64,000 nucleotides of DNA from UBA5066 sp048500275 (lineage in GTDB: Bacteria > Acidobacteriota > Thermoanaerobaculia > UBA5066): NCBI GenBank assembly GCA_048500275.1, contig JASNYI010000003.1, positions 434,001 to 498,000 of the forward strand, written 5' to 3'. The notes under the pieces are model-generated. The model saw nothing but the letters and a program-made list of their open reading frames with translations. It made no database searches and was not told where the DNA came from. Both the position numbers and the translations under genes were made by a program. Shown one piece after another: positions 8,774 through 19,520 of this stretch; the first letter of the stretch is position 1; each line of letters begins with the position of its first letter.

Positions 8774-9415
8774 TCAGCTTCCGGATCGCGTCGGCGTCGA
8801 GGGGCTGGCGGCGAAGTAGCGATAGACGACGCGGACGCAGCCGAGGACGACCTCGTCCCCGTCCTGGAGGGCGACGGGCGCCTCCACGCGCACTCCGCCC
8901 ACGAGCGTGCCGTTCCGGCTCCCGAGGTCGACGACCTCCGCCCGGTCCCCGTCCACGGTGACGCGCGCGTGGGCCCGGGAGACCGAGTCGTGCCCGAGCC
9001 AGACGTTCGCCTCCTTCACCCGCCCGAGGACGTTCGGCCCCTCCGCGAGCGGAAAGGTCTGCGTCCCCCAGACCAGGAGGTGACGCCTCTCGTTCGAAGG
9101 CCCCTTCTCCTCGCGGACCGGGGCGTCGAACGCGTAGCCGAAGCCGTGGACGGTCCTTATCAGTGCGTTCGGTCCGTGCCCGTCGCCGAGCGCCTTCCGG
9201 ATCTCCTTGACGAGGGAGTCGATGTTCCCCTCGGTGACGAAGACTCCCGGCCAGAGGGCCTCCTGGATCGCGAGGCGAGAGACGGCGGCCGGCCTTCTCT
9301 CGACGAGGAGCCCGAGAAGCGCGAAGGCCTTGGGCGTCAGGTGCACCGGCTGCCCCGACCGGAGGACGAGGCGCGCCTCGCCGTCGAAGGTCACGTCGGC
9401 GAAGCAGGCCCTCAC
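8774..9415 (-). CDS. Winged-helix DNA-binding protein with FHA domain, 1
   Basis: 213 residues from GTG 9415, 3 bp after the stop of the gene at 9419, so operonic with it. Residues 1-100 form an OmpR-type winged helix (LTPKAFALLGLLVERRP, recognition region NIDSLVKEIRKALGD, wing IRTVHGFGYAF). Residues about 110-205 form an FHA domain with the phosphothreonine-binding set GR, SRAHA and SRNGT. This suggests a regulator that joins promoter binding to recognition of a phosphorylated protein. The kinase at 11124, divergent from this operon, is the obvious candidate partner, but that is inference. Confidence 0.87.
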   Translation of the reverse strand: MRACFADVTFDGEARLVLRSGQPVHLTPKAFALLGLLVERRPAAVSRLAIQEALWPGVFVTEGNIDSLVKEIRKALGDGHGPNALIRTVHGFGYAFDAPVREEKGPSNERRHLLVWGTQTFPLAEGPNVLGRVKEANVWLGHDSVSRAHARVTVDGDRAEVVDLGSRNGTLVGGVRVEAPVALQDGDEVVLGCVRVVYRYFAASPSTPTRSGS

Positions 9416-9418
9416 GCG

Positions 9419-10033
9419 TCAGCTCCCCGGCGCCGCCGCGAGGATCCGGTAGGTGAGCCGGATCTCCCCGACCCTGATCTCGTCGCCGTCCTCGAGGACG
9501 ACCCTCCCGTGGACGGCTTCCGCGCCGCGGAACGTTGAACCGCTCGCGGCGAGGTCCTCCAGCTCGGCCTGGTCGTCCGTCACCACGATCCGGGCGTGCT
9601 CGTGTGCGACCGACGGGTGTCCGAGGCGCACCGTCGCCGCGCGCTCCCGCCCCAGGAGGTTCCCTCCCTGGGAGAGCTCGACGTGCTGCAGCCCGCGCAC
9701 GAGGACGTGCCTCGGAGCCGCGGGGGTCGAGTGCGCGTCGCCGTCGAAGGCATAGCCGTAGCCGTGGACCGTCCGGACCCAGGCCTGCCCCCCGGGCCCC
9801 GCCCCGAGGACGTGCCGAAGCTCGCTCACGATCGAGGCCAGGTTCCCGGCGGCCGCGGCGTTGCCGGGCCAGAGCTCCTCGAGGATCGCCTCGCGGGCGA
9901 CGACGCCAGGCCTCCTCCGGAGAAGGAGGGTGAGGAGCTGAAAGGCCTTCGGGGAAAGGTGCAGCGACGAGGCCCCCCGGTGGAGCAGCCGCCGGCGGCT
10001 GTCGAAGGACAGACCGCCGAACCGCAGCTTCAT
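9419..10033 (-). CDS. Winged-helix protein with degenerate FHA domain, 2
   Basis: 204 residues from ATG 10033, chosen because MKLRFGGLSFD aligns with the first residues of the paralogue at 10196; an upstream ATG at 10078 adds 15 unmatched residues. The winged helix is intact (LSPKAFQLLTLLLRRRP, VRTVHGYGYAF). The FHA part has lost key residues: SRxHA of its neighbours reads AHEHA, and SRNGT reads ASGST. It may no longer bind phosphothreonine. It is the middle gene of three tandem paralogues and probably shares a transcript with the gene ending at 8774. Confidence 0.85.
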   Translation of the reverse strand: MKLRFGGLSFDSRRRLLHRGASSLHLSPKAFQLLTLLLRRRPGVVAREAILEELWPGNAAAAGNLASIVSELRHVLGAGPGGQAWVRTVHGYGYAFDGDAHSTPAAPRHVLVRGLQHVELSQGGNLLGRERAATVRLGHPSVAHEHARIVVTDDQAELEDLAASGSTFRGAEAVHGRVVLEDGDEIRVGEIRLTYRILAAAPGS

Positions 10034-10195
10034 GCCGGAGTCTTCTCCGGCTACGCCGACTCCCATCGCGAGATCCACATCCTCAAAGCAAGTCTGGCGC
10101 TCTGACGAAGAAACGGAAAGGCCCGGACGCCGGAACCAGCGAATTCCGAGACGAACGCAAGGAGGCCGACCCGGCGCTGCGCATGGCGGCGCCGG

Positions 10196-10834
10196 CTAGA
10201 TCGCGCTCTGGGTCGAGACTTCCGTCGAGCCCGCGCGGTAGACGAGGACGACGGTGCCCATCCGGATCTCGTCACCGTCCGCGAGTGGCACGCGGCCCCG
10301 TACGGTCTCGCTGCCGCGGAGAGTGCCATTGCGGCTCCCTAGGTCCTCGATCGTCGCGACGGCCCCCTCGACCGTGATCCGGGCGTGCTCGCGGGAAACG
10401 GACGGGTGGCCGATCCAGACGTCGGCCGTCCGTTCGCGGCCGACGACGTTCGGCCCCTCCGCGAGGCCGATCTCGTGGCTTCCCCACAGGACGACGTGCC
10501 GGAAGGCTCCCGACTCCTCCTTCGTCATCTCACGGACCTGGGCTTCGAAAGCGTAGCCGAACCCGTGGACGGTCCTCACGAACTCCGGCTCCTTCGCGCG
10601 GTCGCCGAGGGAGTTGCGCACCTCGTTGACGAGCGCGGGGAGGTTCGTCTCCGAAACGAATGTCCGGGGCCAGAGGACCTCCTGGATCTCCGCCTTCGAG
10701 ACCGCGTCCGGGCGGCGGGAGAGGAGGAGCTCGAGGAGCTGGAACCCTTTCGGCGACAGGTGGACGACATCGGGGCCCCGGAGGAGAAGGCGCCGTCCCC
10801 CGTCGAAGGTCACGTCTCCAAAGCGCAGCCGCAT
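10196..10834 (-). CDS. Winged-helix DNA-binding protein with FHA domain, 3
   Basis: 212 residues from ATG 10834. The OmpR-type winged helix (1-100; LSPKGFQLLELLLSRRP, VNEVRNSLGD, VRTVHGFGYAF) is followed by an FHA domain (about 115-205) with GRE, SREHA and SRNGT intact. It is the promoter-proximal gene of the minus-strand trio; 162 bp separate it from the gene at 9419. It diverges from the kinase at 11124 across a 289-bp region. No receiver domain is present, so phosphorylation input would have to come through the FHA domain. Confidence 0.87.
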   Translation of the reverse strand: MRLRFGDVTFDGGRRLLLRGPDVVHLSPKGFQLLELLLSRRPDAVSKAEIQEVLWPRTFVSETNLPALVNEVRNSLGDRAKEPEFVRTVHGFGYAFEAQVREMTKEESGAFRHVVLWGSHEIGLAEGPNVVGRERTADVWIGHPSVSREHARITVEGAVATIEDLGSRNGTLRGSETVRGRVPLADGDEIRMGTVVLVYRAGSTEVSTQSAI

Positions 10835-11024
10835 GTCACCCTTCCGTCCTGTGAGGAGAGTCTACCGGGGTTCTCTGTGCGAGGCGACTGCACGGACCCG
10901 CAAGTGCGCGAAATCCGGCAGGACGACGTCGGGGCTCGCCCCGCATCCGTGATCCCCGCGGGCTCCGAGAGGTACGCAAAAGCCTTCGGATGTTCTTGGA
11001 TTGACGACGAGACGCCTCTTCGAC

Positions 11025-11054
11025 TTGCCCGAACGCGAGCGCGGGGGGTAAATT
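11025..11054 (+). promoter_or_regulatory. Possible promoter of the second kinase gene
   Basis: TTGCCC (11025-11030) and TAAATT (11049-11054) are separated by 18 bp within the 289-bp divergent gap between the FHA operon and the kinase. TAAATT stands out in otherwise GC-rich DNA. This is motif evidence only. I saw no clear promoter for the minus-strand operon. Confidence 0.3.
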
Positions 11055-11123
11055 GACGCATCGGTCTCTTCACGGCGCGGGGTCTCGACGCGAGCATGGC
11101 CGTGCCGATTCGGAGGTGGCGAG

Positions 11124-13811
11124 TTGCCGCTCGCTCCGGGCCAGGAGCTTGGGCCGTACGTCGTGCTGGCCCCCATCGCAACCGGAGGGATGGGCCTCGT
11201 CTACCGCGCGCGGGACCGGAAGCTCGACCGGGACGTCGCGTTGAAGGTCCTGCCGGACGGCCTGGCCTCGCACCCGCAGGCCCTCGCGCTCTTCGAGTCG
11301 GAGGCCAAGGCCGTCGCCGCCCTCTCCCACCCGGGCATCGTCGCCATCCACGACTTCGGCCGGATCGCCGGGACGACGTTCGCCGTCACCGAGCTCCTCG
11401 AGGGAGAGACTCTCCGGGCCGTGATCACGAGGGGCCCGCTGGCCCCGGCCAGGGCGCTCGAGGTGGCCGCCCACGTCGCCGACGCACTGGCAGCGGCCCA
11501 CGAAAGCTGCCTCGTCCACCGCGACCTGAAGCCGGAGAACATATTTCTCACGCGCGACGGCCGCGTGAAGATTCTCGATTTCGGCCTTGCCGTCCGTTCG
11601 GTTCCGCTCTCCGCGCGGGGGGAGCCGGCCGACGTGCCGACCGACCCCCTGACCGACCCGTCGCGGGGGACACCCGGCACGCCGGCCTACATGTCGCCCG
11701 AGCAGGCGCGCGGACTCACGGTCGACGCCGCCTCCGACCAGTTCGCCCTCGGCGCCGTCCTCTACGAGATGCTCTCCGGGGCCCGCCCGTTCCCGGGCTC
11801 GTCCCCCGCAGAGGTCCTCTCGTCCATCCTGCGCGACGAGCCCGCATCCCTGGCGGAACGCGTCCCCGGGCTTCCCGATGCCGTCCGCTGGGTCGTCGAA
11901 CGCTGCCTCCGGAAGCGGCCGGAGGAGCGCTACGCTTCGACTCTCGACCTGGCCCGCGACCTCGCGGCCTGCGCCACCCGGTATCGCGACGGCTCCTTCA
12001 CGCCGAGGCCGAAGGCGGCGCGGCCCGCCCGCCCGGCCCGGTTCTGGGCGGGCGCTGCGTCCACCGCGGCGCTCCTCCTCGCCGCGACGTTCGCGGGCCG
12101 CCAGGCGGCCATCGGCTGGCCCTCCGCCAGCTACCAGTCGCTCCTCGCGGGCCGGGAATTCGTGCGGCTGACCGACCGCAGCATGGACGCGCTGACGCCC
12201 GCCCTCTCACCCGACGGGCACAAGGTCGCCTTCGTGAGGCGTCTCTCCCCTACGAACACGGACGTCTTCGTGAAGAACGTGGCCGGCGGAGAGTGCGTCG
12301 ACGTCACGGGCGATCACGCCGGCGAGGACCGCGAGCCGGCCTTCTCCGCCGACGGGTCGCTCCTCGCCTTCCGATCCGAGAGGGACGGCGGCGGGCTCTT
12401 CGTCGTGGACGCGGAGGGCGGCGCCCCGAGGCGCCTCACGGCGTTCGGGCACGACCCCGCCTTCTTCCCCGACGGACGGCTCCTCGCCTTCGCGACGACC
12501 GCCACCCGGACGCCCTACGCCCGGCTGGGGGCGCGGAGCGCGCTCTGGACCGTCGACACGGCCACGGGCGTCACGACGCTCCTCCACGCGGGAGACGCGA
12601 TGCAGCCCGCCGTCTCCCCGAACGGCCTGCGCATCGCGTTCTGGACGCTCCGGGACGGAGGCTCGCAGCGCGACCTCGCGACGATCGCGGTCTCCCCGGG
12701 GAATCCTCCCGCCCCGCCGGTCCTCGTCACCGACGACCCCGCCTACGACTGGAGCCCGTTCTGGTCGGACGACGGTCGCTACCTCTGCTTCGGGTCGGAC
12801 CGCGGGGGGACGATGAACCTCTGGCGCGTGAGGGTGGACGAGGAGAGCGGAGAGCCCCTCGGCCTGCCGGAACCTCTCACCGTCCCGGCCCGAAGCGCCG
12901 GCCCCTTCCGAGGGAGCGCCGACGGGCATTCGGTCGTCTACCAGGCCGGGACGTCGGGCTTCGACCTCGAGCGGGTGCCCCTCGACGACCGGGGCTTCCC
13001 GTCCGGAGCAGCGACGTCTCTCCTCATCGACCAGGAGGGGATGGGCGAGCCGCGGATCTCCCCCGCCGGGGACCTCCTCGCCTTCTCCACCTGGCGTGCC
13101 GGCGAGGACCTCTGGGTCGTCGGCACCGACGGGCGGGGCCTCCGCAAGGTCACCTCGGGCCGCTTCCGCGACCGCTCGCCCGGCTTCTCGGCCGACGGCA
13201 GGTCTCTCGTCTTTCACTCCGACCGCTCGGGGAAGTTCGAGCTCTGGCGGGTCCGGCTGGACGGCGGCGGTCTCGCGCCCCTCGCCCGCCTCGAGGGCCT
13301 CCACCCGTTCCGCGCGCTCGCCTCTCCCGACGGGCGGCTCCTCGCCGTGAACAACAGCCGGACGGGAGTCATCCTCCTCCCCGCGGATCACCCGCCCGCG
13401 GCCCGGTGGCCCTCCCCGCTGCCTCCACCCGGGGACGGACTCCGCTTCGAGCTGACGTCGTTCTCTCCCGACGGCCGCGTCGCTGCCGGGCACGCGATCT
13501 CGGGAGACGAGCGCTACGCCGGCGTCTGGCTGTACGACCTCGAATCCCGGCGCTACGAGCGGCTGACCGACCGAGGCTCCTCGCCGCAGCTCGTCCGGGG
13601 CGGGAGGAGGCTCTACTTCCTCCGCCAGACGTCCCTCTTCGAGCCCGCGACGGTGGCCTTCCTCGACCTCGACACGCGGCAGACTCACGAGCTCCTCCCC
13701 GCCGGCGCCGACATCTCCGTCGTCGCGTTCGCCGCCGCCCCCGACGGCTCCGCGCTCTACCTCGTCCGGGAGAGGAGCCGCAACGACATCTGGCTCGTGC
13801 GGATGCCCTGA
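11124..13811 (+). CDS. Ser/Thr protein kinase with C-terminal PD40 propeller
   Basis: 895 residues. The start is a TTG at 11124: GGAGG lies 7 nt upstream and no in-frame ATG or GTG precedes LGPYVVLAPIATGG, which aligns with the start of the other two kinases. Lys41, HRDLKPEN (132-139) and DFG (152-154) are present, so it should be active. One membrane helix (about 307-325) is followed by a large PD40/TolB-like propeller (FSADG, FWSDDG, FSPDG repeats). It diverges from three winged-helix-FHA genes, whose FHA domains could read its phosphorylation marks. Confidence 0.92.
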   Translation: MPLAPGQELGPYVVLAPIATGGMGLVYRARDRKLDRDVALKVLPDGLASHPQALALFESEAKAVAALSHPGIVAIHDFGRIAGTTFAVTELLEGETLRAVITRGPLAPARALEVAAHVADALAAAHESCLVHRDLKPENIFLTRDGRVKILDFGLAVRSVPLSARGEPADVPTDPLTDPSRGTPGTPAYMSPEQARGLTVDAASDQFALGAVLYEMLSGARPFPGSSPAEVLSSILRDEPASLAERVPGLPDAVRWVVERCLRKRPEERYASTLDLARDLAACATRYRDGSFTPRPKAARPARPARFWAGAASTAALLLAATFAGRQAAIGWPSASYQSLLAGREFVRLTDRSMDALTPALSPDGHKVAFVRRLSPTNTDVFVKNVAGGECVDVTGDHAGEDREPAFSADGSLLAFRSERDGGGLFVVDAEGGAPRRLTAFGHDPAFFPDGRLLAFATTATRTPYARLGARSALWTVDTATGVTTLLHAGDAMQPAVSPNGLRIAFWTLRDGGSQRDLATIAVSPGNPPAPPVLVTDDPAYDWSPFWSDDGRYLCFGSDRGGTMNLWRVRVDEESGEPLGLPEPLTVPARSAGPFRGSADGHSVVYQAGTSGFDLERVPLDDRGFPSGAATSLLIDQEGMGEPRISPAGDLLAFSTWRAGEDLWVVGTDGRGLRKVTSGRFRDRSPGFSADGRSLVFHSDRSGKFELWRVRLDGGGLAPLARLEGLHPFRALASPDGRLLAVNNSRTGVILLPADHPPAARWPSPLPPPGDGLRFELTSFSPDGRVAAGHAISGDERYAGVWLYDLESRRYERLTDRGSSPQLVRGGRRLYFLRQTSLFEPATVAFLDLDTRQTHELLPAGADISVVAFAAAPDGSALYLVRERSRNDIWLVRMP

Positions 13812-13829
13812 CCCCTCGCCCCGCTCCTT

Positions 13830-14801
13830 TCAGCGCCGGAACGCCTCCACGAGGGCGTCCATCCGCTCTCCGCCCCGCAGGAGCCGCACCCTCTCGAACC
13901 CCGCCGCGGCGAGCCAGGCGGACATTTCCTCGAGCGTGAACGTCCCACCCGCCTCGGTGCCCAGGAGCATGTTCACGGCGAAGAGCGCGCCGGCGCGGGG
14001 CGCGGTCCGGTCGGGCGACATCACGTGGTCGCGGATCACGACCCGGCCCCCGGGGACGAGCGCGTCGTGCACCTTGCGAAAAAGCGCGACGTTCTCGGCC
14101 GGCCCCAGCATGTGGACGATGGCCGAGACGAAGGCGAGGTCGTGCCCGCCGGGCAGAGGGTCGGCCCGGAGATCGCCCGCCACGAGGTCGAACCGGTCGA
14201 GGAGCCCCGCGGCGACGATCCTCTCCCTCGCCATCTCCACGACGGCCGGAAGGTCGAAGACAGTCGCGCGAAGGCCCGGCACGGCCCGCACGAACGCGAG
14301 CGTGTAGGTCGCGGGCCCCGCCCCCACGTCGAGGAGGCGACGCGCCTCGCCGGGCGCGACCGCCGCGACGAGGCCGTCGGCCTGCGGCGCGGCGATGACG
14401 TGCATGGCGCCAATGAACGAGCGGGTCCAGGAGTCCCGATCGCCGGGCTCGGGCCTCGACCCCGCCACCCGTTCCGTCAGGCGCGACCAGCGGTCCCAGA
14501 CGCCCAGCGAGTAGCGGGCCAGCGGGAGGAGGCTCCTCTCCCCTTCTTCCGTGAGAAACGGCGCCAGGTCGGCGTTCGTTCTCCAGCGCCCCTCCTCCTT
14601 CTCGAGGAGGCCCATCGCCGCGACCGCGTCGAGGAGGATCTCCATCGCCCTCGGGTCCGCCCCGCGGGCCGCGGCCACCTCGGCGAGCGACAGAGGCCGC
14701 CCGTCGAGAAGCGTGAAGAGGTCGAGCTCGGCCGCCGTCGGGAAGACGCGCGACTCCATGAAGCTCCGGGCCAGGGCGGTGAGCGACTCGGGAGTGTGCA
14801 C
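13830..14801 (-). CDS. SAM-dependent O-methyltransferase (family 2 type)
   Basis: 323 residues from GTG 14801. An N-terminal helical dimerisation/winged-helix part (LTALARSFMESRVFPTAAELDLF, AVAAMGLLEKEEGRW) precedes a Rossmann methyltransferase domain: LLDVGAGPATYTLAF binds SAM, followed by ATVFDLP, HDLAFVSAIVHMLG and PGGRVVIRDHVM. The order fits plant-type O-methyltransferases (Methyltransf_2), as in secondary metabolism. The reading frame extends to an ATG at 14837, but that start and its 12 extra codons come from the repeat at 14816-14841, so the GTG is preferred. The substrate is unknown. Confidence 0.85.
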   Translation of the reverse strand: MHTPESLTALARSFMESRVFPTAAELDLFTLLDGRPLSLAEVAAARGADPRAMEILLDAVAAMGLLEKEEGRWRTNADLAPFLTEEGERSLLPLARYSLGVWDRWSRLTERVAGSRPEPGDRDSWTRSFIGAMHVIAAPQADGLVAAVAPGEARRLLDVGAGPATYTLAFVRAVPGLRATVFDLPAVVEMARERIVAAGLLDRFDLVAGDLRADPLPGGHDLAFVSAIVHMLGPAENVALFRKVHDALVPGGRVVIRDHVMSPDRTAPRAGALFAVNMLLGTEAGGTFTLEEMSAWLAAAGFERVRLLRGGERMDALVEAFRR

Positions 14802-14815
14802 CCCCGATGGTAACG

Positions 14816-14841
14816 GGGTCAGGTCTTGATTTTCCATTCTA
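14816..14841 (+). repeat. Direct repeat, copy 1 (REP-like)
   Basis: GGGTCAGGTCTTGATTTT is identical here and at 19471, in the same orientation, and similarity continues as NNATTNTA. Such GGGTCAGGTCTTG elements recur in many bacterial genomes, often near REP-associated transposases (general knowledge, not checked here). No transposase is nearby. The copy overlaps the possible 5' end of the methyltransferase frame. Confidence 0.7.
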
Positions 14842-14929
14842 CGGCGCGGCCTCCCGTCCGCTCACCGCGCGTCATACCCGCCCCGCTCGACCCGGCGGCC
14901 TGCCGCGCCGCCTCCGATAACATCCACGC

Positions 14930-15211
14930 GTGGAGATCGAAGGCCTTCCGGGCGCGCAGCTGATCGAACAGGGCCTGGCGGACCTGGCCCGGGGGGAGGA
15001 GTCCGTCCCCTCGCTTCTCGTCTCGATCGGCTTCCCGCGCCTGCGCCTCCTCGGCTTCGACGTGTCGTCGCCCCTGCCCGACGCCGAGCGGAGACTCTAC
15101 CGGCTCCTGGAGAAGGACGGCGCCGACTCGGCGCACGGCCGCTACAACGCCCTCGTCCGGACGCTCGTCAGCTTCGAGCGCGCCGCGGCCGTGAGGCGGC
15201 GTGCGGCGTGA
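14930..15211 (+). CDS. Small helical protein, partner of nucleotidyltransferase
   Basis: 93 residues from GTG 14930. It contains no motif I recognise; it is mostly helical, with a basic C-terminus (RYNALVRTLVSFERAAAVRR). Its 3' end overlaps the start of the nucleotidyltransferase gene at 15201 by 11 nt, which implies tight coupling. In two-gene modules of this kind the small upstream gene is often the antitoxin or partner, but that role is inference. Confidence 0.6.
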   Translation: MEIEGLPGAQLIEQGLADLARGEESVPSLLVSIGFPRLRLLGFDVSSPLPDAERRLYRLLEKDGADSAHGRYNALVRTLVSFERAAAVRRRAA

Positions 15212-15743
15212 CGTCGACGCGGAACGCCTCGGCGCGTTCCTGAAGGCTCTCGGCGCCGCGGCCCGAGGGGAGGCCACGGTCTATCTCGTCGGCGGGGCGA
15301 CGGCCGTCCTCCACGGGTGGAGAACCGGCACGATCGACGTCGACCTGAAGCTGGAGCCTGACCGGGACGAGCTCCTGCACGCCCTCCCGCGCCTCAAGGA
15401 GGAGCTGGAGATGAACGTCGAGCTCGCCTCGCCTGACGGGTTCCTCCCCGAGCTTCCGGGATGGCGCGACAGGAGCCCCTTCGTCGCGCGCGAGGGCCTC
15501 GTGACCTTCCGGCACTACGACCTCTACTCCCAGGCGCTCGCGAAGCTGGAACGGGGCCACGTCCGCGACCTTGCCGACGTGGCGGCGATGCTCGACCGCG
15601 GCCTGGTCGAGCCGGGCCGCCTCCGCGACCTCCACGCTGCGATCGAGCCTCTCCTCTACCGCTTCCCGGCCGTCGACCCCCCGACCCTTCGCGCCGCGCT
15701 CGAGGCGGCGCTCGCGGGGCGACAGGCCTCGAGCGGAGGCTGA
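15201..15743 (+). CDS. Nucleotidyltransferase-fold protein (MNT/AbiEii-like)
   Basis: 180 residues from GTG 15201, overlapping the gene before it. The polymerase-beta-type signature is clear: GG at 31-32 in YLVGGATAVLHG and the metal-binding pair D46-x-D48 in TIDVDLKL. This resembles DUF6036/AbiEii-like nucleotidyltransferases, several of which act as toxins or defence effectors by adding nucleotides to tRNA or to proteins. C-terminal region DLYSQALAKLERGHVRDLADVAAMLDRG also fits that group. With the 93-residue partner it looks like a toxin-antitoxin-like module; this is inference from fold and layout. Confidence 0.72.
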   Translation: MRRDVDAERLGAFLKALGAAARGEATVYLVGGATAVLHGWRTGTIDVDLKLEPDRDELLHALPRLKEELEMNVELASPDGFLPELPGWRDRSPFVAREGLVTFRHYDLYSQALAKLERGHVRDLADVAAMLDRGLVEPGRLRDLHAAIEPLLYRFPAVDPPTLRAALEAALAGRQASSGG

Positions 15744-15872
15744 CGATCCTCTCCGCGACCCGGGTCGTCGACCTGCCGCGGCGGATTCCGGCTCCTCCCC
15801 GGCAACGCCGGACGTAGACTGGTCCGAGAAGACCCGGTTTACGGTTCGCGGTTCGTTCGCAGCGAGGCGTCG

Positions 15873-18710
<2,838 letters not shown>

Positions 18711-18756
18711 GGCGACGCCGCCCGCCGGGACCCACCGGCGAAAGGCTGCGTGCCGC

Positions 18757-18789
18757 TTGCATCGCGACAGGCTGCCATATATGGTTGCC
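18757..18789 (+). promoter_or_regulatory. Promoter and operator-like palindrome before vapBC
   Basis: TTGCAT (18757-18762) is followed after 15 bp by TATATG (18778-18783). The -10 lies within the perfect palindrome CCATATATGG (18775-18784), which is flanked by GGC and GCC to give an inverted repeat at 18770-18789. It ends 2 bp before the antitoxin start at 18792. Ribbon-helix-helix antitoxins commonly repress their own operon by binding such palindromes. An ATG within the palindrome is followed by a stop after four codons. Confidence 0.5.
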
Positions 18790-18791
18790 AC

Positions 18792-19031
18792 ATGAGCGGG
18801 ACCCTGAAGACGACCGTCTACCTGGACGCGGCCTCCTACGAGGCCATCAAGGGAGTCGCCCGCGAGCGAGGCATCCCCTCGGCCGAGGTCGTTCGGGAGG
18901 CCGTCGCCGAGTACGCGCGTCGCCACGCCCGCAGACGAAAGGTCCGTTCCGTCGGCGCGTTCCGGAGCGGGAAAGGCAACCTGTCGGAGAGAGCGGACGA
19001 GCTCCTCTCGGGAATGGGACGATCCCGTTGA
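18792..19031 (+). CDS. vapB: Ribbon-helix-helix antitoxin, VapB-like
   Basis: 79 residues. The N-terminus is a ribbon-helix-helix DNA-binding motif: the strand LKTTVYLDAASYEAIKGVAR, then a helix-turn-helix over RGIPSAEVVREAVAEYARRH. The basic linker and C-terminal SERADELLSGMG would bind the toxin. The stop TGA overlaps the TTG start of the toxin. A palindrome just upstream is the likely autoregulatory site. The name rests on fold and partner gene. Confidence 0.8.
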   Translation: MSGTLKTTVYLDAASYEAIKGVARERGIPSAEVVREAVAEYARRHARRRKVRSVGAFRSGKGNLSERADELLSGMGRSR

Positions 19032-19441
19032 TCCTGGCCGACACGGGAGCCGTCGTCGCTCTCGTCGATGCGGACGACCGGCACCACGAGGAACTGCGGG
19101 AAGTGTGGGAAGCCGATCCGGCGGCGTGGATCCTTCCGTGGGCCATCCTGCCCGAGGTGGATTACCTCCTCGCGTCGCAGCTCGGCGCGGCGGCCGAAGA
19201 GGCCTTCCTCGCGGACGTGGCCGACGGGGCGTTCCGGGTCGCGTGGGGCGACGAGCGGGATCTCGCCGCCGCCCGAAGGATCGCGCAGCGCCACCGTTCC
19301 CTTAGGCTCGGCCTCGTCGACGCCGTCGTCATCGCGATGGCCGAGAGGCTCGGCGCAGCCGCGATCGCCACCCTCGACCTCCGCCACTTCGGAGCCGTCA
19401 AGATCAAGGGATCCCCCCGCCTCTACCCGCGCGACCTGTAG
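19028..19441 (+). CDS. vapC: PIN-domain toxin, VapC-like ribonuclease
   Basis: 137 residues from TTG 19028, overlapping the antitoxin stop. The acidic residues of the PIN nuclease are visible: Asp5 in MILADTGAVVALVD, Glu43 in LPEVDYLL, Asp98 in GLVDAVVIAMAE and Asp117 in TLDLRHF. VapC toxins cleave tRNA or rRNA in an Mg-dependent way. All catalytic positions are intact, so the toxin should be active. The gene ends 30 bp before the second copy of the direct repeat. Confidence 0.87.
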   Translation: MILADTGAVVALVDADDRHHEELREVWEADPAAWILPWAILPEVDYLLASQLGAAAEEAFLADVADGAFRVAWGDERDLAAARRIAQRHRSLRLGLVDAVVIAMAERLGAAAIATLDLRHFGAVKIKGSPRLYPRDL

Positions 19442-19470
19442 CCCGGGGGCTGAAGGCCGACATGTGGCTA

Positions 19471-19496
19471 GGGTCAGGTCTTGATTTTAGATTATA
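19471..19496 (+). repeat. Direct repeat, copy 2 (REP-like)
   Basis: This is the second copy of GGGTCAGGTCTTGATTTT (identical over 18 bp to 14816-14833), followed by AGATTATA. It lies between the convergent ends of vapC and the EamA transporter gene. Together the copies bound a 4.6-kb segment that holds two toxin-antitoxin-like modules and a kinase. Confidence 0.7.
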
Positions 19497-19520
19497 GCGG
19501 CCGGTAAGCCCCGCTGCGCC

